DNA of 64,000 nt. It comes from Trichoplax sp. H2 (lineage: Eukaryota; Placozoa; Uniplacotomia; Trichoplacea). Position 1 is the stretch's first letter; each line of letters opens with the position of its first letter. Where the stretch lies: the NCBI GenBank assembly GCA_003344405.1, contig NOWV01000074.1:186001-250000 (forward strand). Direction: 5' to 3'. Below, piece by piece: positions 54,734 through 64,000 of the stretch. The notes under the pieces are model-generated. The model saw nothing but the letters and a program-made list of their open reading frames with translations, was not told the origin of the DNA and made no database searches. The position numbers were made by a program, and so were the translations under genes.

Positions 54734-55621
54734 GTTGAACTAAATGGTGTGTTGGGCAGTTTAAATCAATTAATCCTAAATGCTTAACTTTGATCTCTTT
54801 GTTAAACACTAGATAGGGGTAAAGTAAAATAGTGATGAAGGTTTCTTTATTAACGATAAATATGTCTCCTAGATAGTAATTACTTTTGATTGATAGACAT
54901 TTTAACACGGAGAATATTTAATCTTTGATCACTAAGAAATAGCCTCGTTAATAATTCGATACGAGAGCCTACTATTGAAGATCAGTAAATTCTAAGAGTC
55001 GAAATGTTACAATGTCTACTTGTTGAATGATAAAATTTTCATGAACGAATAGATAAAGTACCGGTATCCTCAATTTTCTATGGATTTTCTATCGATCTGA
55101 TGATGATTTTAGTCGTAAAAGACTTCTATAGTAGTCAGTCCATTAAAATACCGGTTTATGTTCTATATACAAGATAGATGAAAACTTAAGGCTTAAGAGC
55201 ATGTTCATGATTGAAAAGCATGAAAAACTGAACTGATATTATGCCTAATTAATTGATAACAGAATCTTGATGAAATGATGAATATAACGTCATTAATTCT
55301 CTATGGATATTATAATATTTATGGTTATTGAGATTGGAAACCTTCTGCTATTAAATAGTTAATTAAAAAATGTCTTTCAATAAAGCCAAGGTGTACGAGA
55401 ATATTAGAATAACTTGAAGGGTGCGGAGCTCTAGTGATAAATGAATTGCTTGCTAAAATCGTATCATCCAATCAATTTGGATTTCAGCAATAAGAGTAGT
55501 CGGCGAAAGGTAAAGAATAGCAGAGTGGTAGTCTTAAGAAGCTTAGACTGAATATTTTGTAGAAAATGGCATCGAAAATGTTGAAGATATCAATGAAGTA
55601 AATTCTATAGTTTGGGTTGAA

Positions 55622-56042
55622 TAATGTAGAATGTCCAAGGTTAACATTTTCTGCATGAAAGCATGCTTTGCCTAACTACTGGATCAGATTAATAATATTA
55701 TTTCTGTTCTTGTAATTAGAATCGTATCCAGAAAATAATCGATAACGTATCCGGTAGTTAATATTTAAATTGGATTGATGATGATGACTAGGCTCAATAG
55801 AATAGGATCAAACCTTTCAATCGTTGATTAATGTAGAATGTTCGAGGTTAAGACTATTTCTCTCCAGGTGCGTGCTTTGCCTAGCTATTGGAACAAATTA
55901 GCGATAATATGACTTTTAGGTACGTAAATTAAGACAGTTTCCAGGGGATAAACTAGAACTGCCTGGCAATTAATATTCAAATTGACTCGATGATGACGAC
56001 TAAGCTAAAGAGTATAGGATCCAAACTTTCAGTCGAAGTTGA
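55622..56042. repeat. Tandem duplication, unit about 210 bp
   Basis: Units begin AATGTAGAATGT(C/T)C(A/G)AGGTTAA near 55623 and 55832. They share TGCTTTGCCTA(A/G)CTA, TATCCAGAAAATAA/TTTCCAGGGGATAA, TTAATATT(T/C)AAATTG, GATGATGA(T/C)GACTA and CTTTCA(A/G)TCG in order. Confidence 0.85.
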
Positions 56043-56984
56043 TGAAATCAATTTTTTTACTACCGCAAAAGCTTCACTAACTTGATGATTAACCAGTAAG
56101 GAAGCTGAAGGCTGCCGATCAATAACAAATATCAAACAAGAAAAGTCAATTGGAAATGGCTATTGCTATACTATGGTTATCCTACTGAGATTTATGAAGG
56201 TGATAATTCTCATATGCTCATAGCGGTCACTAATGCTTAGACGGACAGCATCACATGATCAATTAATTCAAATTTTTTCACCAATCATTCTAAACACCTA
56301 TTATGATCTCGCGAATAACGGAATGGTGTAGAATGGCTAGAATAAAAGCTATAAGCCATCGCCTCTAATTATTATTCAAGAAAGCTAATTGACATTGTAT
56401 TGATACATTTAGCGGAGAATGTCGGCTATGCAGTTTCTAGGTTAAGCTTGTTTGAGCTGGTATTCATTCTCTGCTATTGATGTTACTGATGAATATTTGA
56501 TTGACATGTATTATATCATTGTGATTATGAATCATTCGCCAGAATTGCATGTTGGTCGATTAGGAGGTTGGAAAGATCAAAGCACAAGGCATAGCTAATA
56601 AGGTTGCGCTTACTTTGAGAAATTGGTACCTTACGGGGAAAAAATTGCCATGCTAATATTAGTTACTTTTGAATAATGTGGTTTCCTGATTGATATCTAC
56701 TTCATGCGAATTGATACTGCATGACTATAAACATGATTATAGTCTTGTTAAAAGAGCTGGAAATTACAAATTGGTTAATTGTACATTGTCTATCTTTTAA
56801 GTTTGGATGATTGAATCATCACGATTTCTAGCTATGGCTTGCTTGTATCTTAAACAATATAATTTTAGCTGTTAGCTCAAAATTGTAATGGTATCTTAAG
56901 ATGGAAATAGATCTTCTGAAAAGTTGATTTTGATGAATGACATTAAAGGCATTCGACAACTCGAACATTAAATGGAAAATTCAT

Positions 56985-57330
56985 TCATTTTACAACATTA
57001 AGCAAAGATACTGGATATGAAATATTCCCCGGGCAACATCGCCTACTAAAATTGATATCAATACGTGTCTTGTAGTAAGCAATTGAATGATGCATTGGAA
57101 CTTGAAGCCCATTAGCGTGCCAGTAGACGAAAATTTCTACATAGTTAAAATTATCCACTTTACAATATTAGAGCAAAAATAAGTATCAAATAAAATAAGA
57201 AATATTTCCGTGAAACATTGCGTACTGAAACTGATATGTGTATCTTGTAACAAGCAATTGAGTGCTGTAATGGAATTAAAAGCCCATTCACATGCCCATA
57301 GATGAACAATTTCCTACTTAGTTCGATATG
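56985..57330. repeat. Tandem duplication, unit about 170 bp
   Basis: Both units carry TTTACAA(C/T)ATTA, GAAATATT(C/T)CC, TGTCTTGTA/TATCTTGTAA, AGCAATTGA(A/G)TG and GCCCATT, in the same order (first from about 56985, second from about 57158). Confidence 0.8.
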
Positions 57331-57417
57331 CCATAATTAAATCCTAGCTCAGGATATTTGGTGTGGTAAACTTGAGAACGGTAGTCTTAATGATAGATGC
57401 ATTTACTATAAAGTAGT

Positions 57418-57745
57418 GGAAAGAAAAACTTGTAATAAAGCCAGAGGTTCAATCAACAAATTATGTCTCTGACTGTAATATCTAATTGATTACTAGAAAC
57501 TTGAATAGCAATAACTGTGAATATATGATTTTCTCTAACTGAATATACGGGCTGTATATAGAGTGCTTTGAATTTGTAGAGGAAAAGAAGATTTGAAATA
57601 AAGCCAGAGGCACAATCGATAAATTTTATTTCTGACTATAATATCTATTTGATTATAAGAAGCTTTGAATAGTAATGAATGTTTACATATGGTTTCCGCT
57701 ACATGGATATACCGACAGTATATGGAATGCTTTAAATGCTATAGG
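57418..57745. repeat. Tandem duplication, unit about 165 bp
   Basis: Units share AATAAAGCCAGAGG, CAATC(A/G)A(C/T)AAATT, TCTGACT(G/A)TAATATCTA, TTGATTA, AATAGTAATGA/AATAGCAATAA and GGATATAC/GAATATAC with GTATAT(A/G)GA. First copy about 57418-57580, second about 57581-57745. Confidence 0.82.
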
Positions 57746-58356
57746 TAGTGTTCACTTACAAAATTACAGATTAACTATTAAATAGAATAATGTAAGCAAC
57801 ATTTTAAAAATATCACAAACGTCACATGGAATATCTTATGAGGAATTAAAGCCAATTACAACTACGTTCATAATAGCAAATATAAATATCGCTTCTGAAT
57901 AGAATTTAATTAACCACCAAAGCTATGATTATGGAGTACGTAAATATCTCAGCTATAAAAGTAATTACTTGTTAGTTGGCTTTGTTGGTACCTAATAAAA
58001 CACAAGATAATAAATACTTGGTAATTGTTCTGCTATGCTTTATAAAAAAAGTGCAAGATATAACCTATTCAGTAAATGGCACATATATTTATACCATAGA
58101 TGATGGAGAAATTGACTGCAGCTATTAAAACATATTTGCTCGATTGCCAAATTTTATTGTCTATGTATGATGCAGGTAGACAATAATAATTCATGGATAT
58201 TAAATCATAAGTAATTGCATGGGTAGTAATTACGCTTTGCAAGGTAACCTTACAGGGTAGAAATCAATCTAACGAAATAAACCGGTACTGATTTTATTAA
58301 AATAGATTCGCAGATGCAGACAGGCCTTAAGGCAATAGGATAGGCATCTCTCAGCA

Positions 58357-58680
58357 GTTATAAAAGTAAAGCGGTACCATAGGCTTTCCTATAACCCTTG
58401 GATAATTTATAGATTAATCGCGGTATTATTCTTAAGATTCTTAGGCACGGACTTGTGATATATACCAATCACGAAACTGCAAATTTTAGAAAAATAAGGG
58501 CTTTATTGAATTCTTATACAAAGAAACTAAGGGCTTTATTGAATCTTATAATTTAAAAATAAGGGCTTTATTGAATCTTATACAAAGATCAACTACACAC
58601 AGCTCTACTTTAGCCGAATACTACTTCTAAAGACTTCTACAATAAACTAACAGAATAATCTAAAGTTGCATGCTTTTATA
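58357..58680. repeat. Copy A of a duplicated segment next to the 58.7-kb gap
   Basis: Starts GTTATAAAAGTAAAGCGGTACC and ends AGTTGCATGCTTTTATA at the gap; copy B is 58701-58959. Copy A holds three tandem occurrences of AAGGGCTTTATTGAAT with TCTTATACAAAG-type spacers near 58495-58590. Copy B has only one. Confidence 0.92.
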
Positions 58681-58700
58681 NNNNNNNNNNNNNNNNNNNN
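58681..58700. other. Assembly gap (20 N) between duplicated copies
   Basis: Twenty N bases at the exact junction of two near-identical sequences. Confidence 0.97.
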
Positions 58701-58959
58701 GTTATAAAAGTAAAGCGGTACCATAGGCTTTCCTGCAACCCTTGGATAATTTATAGATTAATCGCGGTATTATTCTTAAGATTCTTAGGCGCGGACTTGT
58801 GATATATACCAATCACGAAACTCCAAATTTTAGAAAAATAAGGGCTTTATTGAATCTTATACAAAGATCAACTACACACAGTTCTACTTTAGCCGAATAC
58901 TACTACTAAAGACTTCTAGAACGAACTAACAGAATAATCTAAAGTTGCATGCTTTTATA
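58701..58959. repeat. Copy B of the duplicated segment
   Basis: Near-identical to copy A except for a few substitutions and loss of about 65 bp, from the tandem AAGGGCTTTATTGAAT array. Confidence 0.92.
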
Positions 58960-61900
58960 CTTTCCGTAGAATTCGCAGCTACAATCCGCATGGCAACCTT
59001 TTACCTTATTTTACACATATTTAAATTATTCTTAGTAAGACTATTCTACTGCGGACCATCATTAATCCAATATGGATACGACTACAGTACTTACGTAGAC
59101 ATTATTCACACCAGCCAAAGTACAATGAATTAACCATATCCTAATATATGATTTACAGTTCTATTTTTACCTATAGCCATATTAGTAACTCAACAGCTTA
59201 CTGTATATAGTCATCTGTACTCTAGCATAGAGTCTCTACCACTACAGTCTATAGTTATAGCTACCAAATATCTCTTAGGATAATATCTACCGTACATTAT
59301 ACTAAATATGGCTAGCAGCCTACAATCACAATACTAGTTACATTACAGGACTAAAAGGACGTGGAAATAGTATGAGCAAATCTGCACGAAGCCTGTTTTA
59401 TGATAATGATCCCAACTCATGATCGCGTTGCCTAGATACAAAAATTGGAGGAGAGGCGTAATCGAAAATTAGACAAACTAGCTTTAATATTAATATTGAT
59501 GCAATAGTTTTAAGACAACTCTGGGGTAGTATTTTATATCATTGCTATGCTTTGGTTTAGGCAAGCCGTTTAATCTATTTAAGAACTAAAAGCATCATCC
59601 CCTGCTTTTTTAATTAAATAAATAAGTAAATTTTATTGGATTGACATTGCGATTTTTGGCGTTATTGGATTTGATCAAGTTACACATATAGAATAGGTAA
59701 GGATGAATGCTATTTTAACAAGGAATAGATTTGCTATTAGGATAAACTATCTAAAATCCACCATAGTACACAGCAATTGCTGTATAGACATGAAATAGCA
59801 TTAAGTTTGTGATTAAAAAGGAATTAGATGAGTTTCTATCTTATAAAGTGCTATCACGGTACTATCTTAATAACTAATCCTTAATTTTTAAAAAAGAAAG
59901 TAAACAACATTTTCCGGGAACTTTGCTAAAAGGTAAACTTACTATTGTAAGTTTGACGATATTGGCACTTATAAGTTATTCTTTTCTCACATTTCATTAT
60001 AAAATATAATTTCAATAATCGAGAAACATTATGTAATGAAATGAAAAGTGTAGAGATCAAGCTACAAAACTTTAACAAACTTTGATTCTACTTTCGTTGC
60101 ACTCCGGTCGACTTAACGCTAATACTTTGACACCAAATAAAATTTGGGGAAATAACCGAACAACAATTTATTACAAAACAACAATGGAGAGAAGTATAAA
60201 CCGAACAACCTTACAAATATTTAGCTTTAAGTATTATTAAAATAAATGACAGACTTAAAAACTGTCAACGACCAAACAACCCTTCAAAAAAGAAGAACGT
60301 TTTAACTTACGACAATTCGACCCCGAATTCGGCCTTTTAAATACAACAAGCTCTTCAAATAAAATCTTCTTCTACTCTCCCCCTAAATTTTCTAATTGCA
60401 CTATCATTTATAGGCTTCGTAGAGCCGTCAGAGGTATATAAAACTAAACATTTGCTAACCAATCGCTCTTAAGATCCGTTTTAGAAAACTACTTTGCACC
60501 ATTTAAGAAAACAAAAATCATCCAAAGTTCAGACACAATTTACCCTACGATTCCCTTACAAAACACTATAAAACTAACAAGCTAACTATAAAAATACATC
60601 AAACTTCATTTCCAACATAATTTCTATCATTAATACACTATAAAAGTCTAAAAATCAGCCTTTAAACATCAAGATTTAGTCATAAAAACAACATTCTAAC
60701 TACCTAACAATCAACACAACCTCGACCAATTTCCATCTTATTTTCTATTTTCCTCACTAAATCTCCTAATGTGAGTTCAAATGACGCCATAAAATTCCAA
60801 AGTTTCAGATTCATAACAAAAAGTCCAAATCTCAAAAATCAACTCTTACGATATTTTTCACGAATAAAAGTCCAAAAATTTAAATAAAAAAAATTTATAA
60901 TTCAGATATAAATTAAAAGTAGTTTTCTGACATTAGTATCGCTGAGTATTGACAGTTGATGTTTTAGCGCCAGATTGTACTGTAACTGTACGATGATAGA
61001 CTACATTATTGTACTTTACCGCCATGTTATAAAATCTCCTTTCTCTAAGGATAGGGTTTTGCTACTAAGTTAAATTTAGTTACAATTTGAATAGACGATC
61101 AAACGCCCTTTCTTTAGATTAGGCATTTGCTCCAGGGCTCCTTCTATAGTAATCTATATAATACCTTGTAAAATAATGAAGAAAAGATGGCGACATGATG
61201 ATTTGGCCGGGTAAAACTTAAAGACACTATCACTTTCTAGGTATTTTCTATAGTAAAATAGTACTAGTTACATACTAAAAGCTATAAAGGACTCTACTTT
61301 TAGTCCTTTACTACAATTAAAAACTCTACTATTAATCCGATGGCAATCATAATTCATGTACAGATCAATTGGAGTAGATATTTATAGCTTTCCATTTATT
61401 TACAAAATGTTATATCTAAACCCTTAGCTTCATTTTTATAACGTTGGTAGGGTTAATGCGGCAACATAGGTATATGCTACGCTGATATTAGAAAAGAACG
61501 AAGGAGATAGAATTTCGTAGGTTGTTGACTGTAGAAATGCATGTAATATTCTATCAACATTACGGCCACTTTAATTTCATCAAGTTGAGCTGGAGACAGA
61601 TAGGGCAATTTAGTGAGTCAGTTTTATGAACTTATATGTATTAAAGGAACATATCCAGTAGGTTCTTATACTTCGTTACCATATTGCTCGCAATAAGTGA
61701 TACAAAGAAGCAGATATAGTCTGAGGAAAACTACGGTACTTTACAAGCTAATTTGATAATATAAAATTTGTTACTATTATTTTTATACATGGAAGAAGAA
61801 ATACAATCTTAAAGCATAAGTTCAATATTACGAGTTAGTCTTAATAATTGAATTAATTTATTTTATCACTTTATTTTTGTATGACAATACAATAACGGTA

Positions 61901-63201
61901 AAATATTTTACCGCGGTATAGCGATCAAACGCTCACTTTTTATTCATCTTATCATCTATCTTTTAAGTTCATCAACGCTATCAAAATACTATGATAAAAT
62001 GGCTAGCTTTATTAACTCTTCCGAATAAGTCTTTAAAAGCCATGGTGATAGTAATTGGTTTAAAAAAATTAATTAATCATCTTTCCGTATTAGCATATAT
62101 GTCTTTGTGTTATTGAAACTACGTATTCTATCGAAACCATAGTTATTTAGGATCCATTGCTTTTCACTAGTACTCGTGTTTTTAATTAGTTTGTATATAT
62201 ATAAGTTTTACAAATAAAGTATATGAAATAATTGTTACTATGGTACTAAGAGTTCTTAAGACTAAAATTAGACTTAACTTTAATTTACTTTTGTTTAAAT
62301 TAAAATAGCTTCCAGTAATCTTATATATTATGTATCGAATTAAAATAAAAATTTAGTATATTTTGCACCTAACATCTAATACATATCGTGATCAGCTTCG
62401 AAGCTCTAGCTGACTTAATATGCAAACCAATATAATCAGTCTATCATATTGAAGTCTTGCCAACAGCTAGAATAAGAAAGTTAATAATTTTATTTACTTA
62501 ATAATTTTAGTGTGCATTAAAGGCAGCCAAGTTAGTACGTAGAGCCCAACATTTTAATAAAGTAAAATAATTCAGGCCTACCGAAACTACAGTATTATTT
62601 AATCTTTTAAAGACTGAATCAGTGAGATCTTTATTAAATTGAGACATATTTAGTGGTCATTGATTTCTAGTACTGTATTTAAATTTATTGAATCTAAAGA
62701 TAGACTCATCTTTTACAAACAAGACTAGAGACGCTTTCATCACCAACAGGGACTTTTGAACATTACGAATTGAAAATATTATTTTCGCTTTAATATTACA
62801 GTCATTGTAGCTATACGATTCCATATTTTACTCTTATCAATAAGCGTTATTAACAATATTCTTAAAGACCTTCATTTTGCTTTAATGTTGAGCTTATGGT
62901 AGTTCTACATGCTATACGGTTATATAATCATATTGCAAGGATTGCTACATTAGCTCGGTAAAAATAGCTTGATACGAGTAATTTCATATCTGCATTTATA
63001 ATGTTGATAGTTGCATATAGCCTATAAATCCTAGGACGGTGTTTTATAGTGGACATACGAGTAACCTGACATACTGAGGTGCAACATTTTAGCGACACAC
63101 CGTTGATAATGAATATACATGTAATTTCATTTCAGGAAAAATATTTACGAGATTGACATAAAGTAGGAATTTAAGCGTTGACCTAAAAACTAACGTGCAA
63201 G
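58960..63201. other. AT-rich intergenic region with a G-depleted segment
   Basis: No recognised gene. The main feature is a strand-asymmetric block at about 60,100-60,900, rich in A, T and C but nearly without G on the + strand. No tRNA or rRNA pattern was seen. Confidence 0.5.
60100..60900. other. Strand-asymmetric, G-poor segment
   Basis: On the + strand G is very scarce while C stays common. The lines at 60541, 60601 and 60661 have only about two G per 60 bases. On the minus strand the segment has a purine tract (GGGGGAGAGTAGAAGAAG near 60,368-60,385), a TATTTAAAAGG box and AATAAA. These are reminiscent of a retroelement terminal repeat but do not establish one. Confidence 0.4.
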
Positions 63202-64000
63202 ATGGATATATGGCGAGGCAGTGGAAATAAAAATACTGCCAATCATGAAGATCAAAGGCGACAGTTGCCTTCTGCTGGCGATAGCAATGCAGGCCTTCAA
63301 TATACTCCCAGCACTGGATTTAATCCAGCCAATAATGTGCCTCCAAACTTTTCATCTGCCACTTACTCCGATCCTTCGGAATCGACCCATTACAGCAATC
63401 CAGTAGGAAATACGGCTCTATTGCAGCCATCCGCCTTTCCTTCGCAAGCATATGATACTCAATATTCGCCAGCTGTGACCAATCCTCCTACAAATCCACC
63501 TCCTTCATACAAAGCTAATGATGTAACTCAACAGCCTCCTGCAGGTAATAAGCCGCTAACTGCTTTATATTTATACTAATAGCAAATACAGATCCTGATC
63601 TATTGCTACTTTCAATTTTCTAGTTGGAACGAACGTTCCTCTCGGTCAAATGCCTATAGCTGTGTCGCATGTGATGCCTGTTGTACCTGTAATTAGCTTG
63701 TCTTATCCAATCATTCAGAAAATTACTACTCTAAATCAATTAGAGGCAATACATTCACAGTCGATGGATTGTCCGTTCTGCCAAAAATCTATTAGCACTG
63801 GAATTCGATATGTATCCGGCGATACAACCTATCTCATGGCGGCACTCTGCTGCTTTTTCTTGTAAGTCAAAATTAAATTTGATTTAATGTTCGTTGATAA
63901 TCCATTCAGATTATGGATGCCTTACTTATAAAAGAGTGATAATTGAAGGTAATCTTTCGTTCGTATTTTACGCTGGCTAAAGTTTCAAAAATATTGGATT
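63202..64000 (+). CDS. LITAF: LITAF-domain protein with PPSY motif, 3' truncated by window
   Basis: Late-endosomal/lysosomal LITAF-family protein. Two exons are visible: 63202-63544 and 63624-63861; at least one more lies beyond the window. Residues 1-114 are Pro/Asn/Ser/Gln-rich with PPSY at 100-103, the same WW-ligand as human LITAF. The second exon continues through a Val/Pro-rich linker to CPFC (164-167) and the first part of the membrane-inserting stretch (TTYLMAALCCFFL), then reaches a GTAAGT donor. The second zinc-binding half with HxCPxC is expected in the missing exon. Compared with the gene at 44.2 kb this one is shorter and more LITAF-like; both split the domain by an intron at the same place, after the Cys-Cys pair. 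The symbol is by family resemblance only. Confidence 0.85.

Larger units (their letters stand above)
54734..58356. other. Intergenic region with a cluster of diverged tandem duplications
   Basis: No recognised gene. From 55.6 to 57.7 kb at least three independent two-copy tandem duplications lie close together. The rest is AT-rich sequence without clear features. Confidence 0.5.

Overview
The window is nuclear DNA of an animal. It is AT-rich, and its genes are split into many short exons with GT-AG introns mostly of 60-700 bp. Gene content includes full-length PCNA, Bicaudal-C with KH and SAM domains, Nopp140/NOLC1, MTHFD2, PRPF38A, the queuosine-salvage enzyme QNG1, LITAF-domain proteins and a TPR-Roc-COR (ROCO) protein. 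Compact genes, human-like domain order and a ROCO protein suggest an early-branching metazoan, perhaps a placozoan; that placement is inference. All exon models were built by hand from splice signals, codon phase and remembered family similarity. Every complete model closes in phase.

Layout. 1-1717 (+): 3' part of phosphatidate cytidylyltransferase. 3.9-5.64 kb: two tandem repeat arrays ending about 30 bp before the Bicaudal-C start. 5665-15132 (+): Bicaudal-C, 25 exons. 18978-21685 (+): QNG1, with a 10-nt microexon. 23082-25580 (-): PCNA, head to head with NOLC1 (+, first exon 29131, end 32895). 33907-36347 (-): MTHFD2, head to head with PRPF38A (+, 38860-42182). 44224-46356 (+): LITAF-domain gene. 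50970-54733 (-): TPR-Roc-COR protein. 63202 to the window end (+): second LITAF-domain gene, last exon missing. The 46.4-50.9 kb and 54.7-63.2 kb intervals hold no gene I could recognise, only diverged tandem duplications and a strongly strand-asymmetric segment.

The most striking structure is at the two head-to-head promoters. Both are packed with self-complementary GTAC/TACAGTACTGTA repeats, and both appear twice, once on each side of a 20-N gap. Each pair of copies carries the same gene 5' exons, so I read them as two haplotypes left in tandem by the assembler. A third duplicated stretch flanks the gap at 58.7 kb. In the PCNA/NOLC1 pair the copies differ by inversion of an internal segment of about 640 bp. 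The same GTAC repeat also lies upstream of Bicaudal-C.

Themes among the genes are general cell functions: membrane lipid synthesis (CDS), DNA replication (PCNA), nucleolar rRNP work (NOLC1), mitochondrial folate metabolism (MTHFD2), splicing (PRPF38A), tRNA-modification salvage (QNG1), RNA-binding regulation (BICC1), endosomal membrane proteins (LITAF) and a signalling GTPase scaffold (ROCO). The two head-to-head pairs probably share promoters. The PCNA/NOLC1 interval has E2F-like and inverted CCAAT sites that would suit co-expression in dividing cells.
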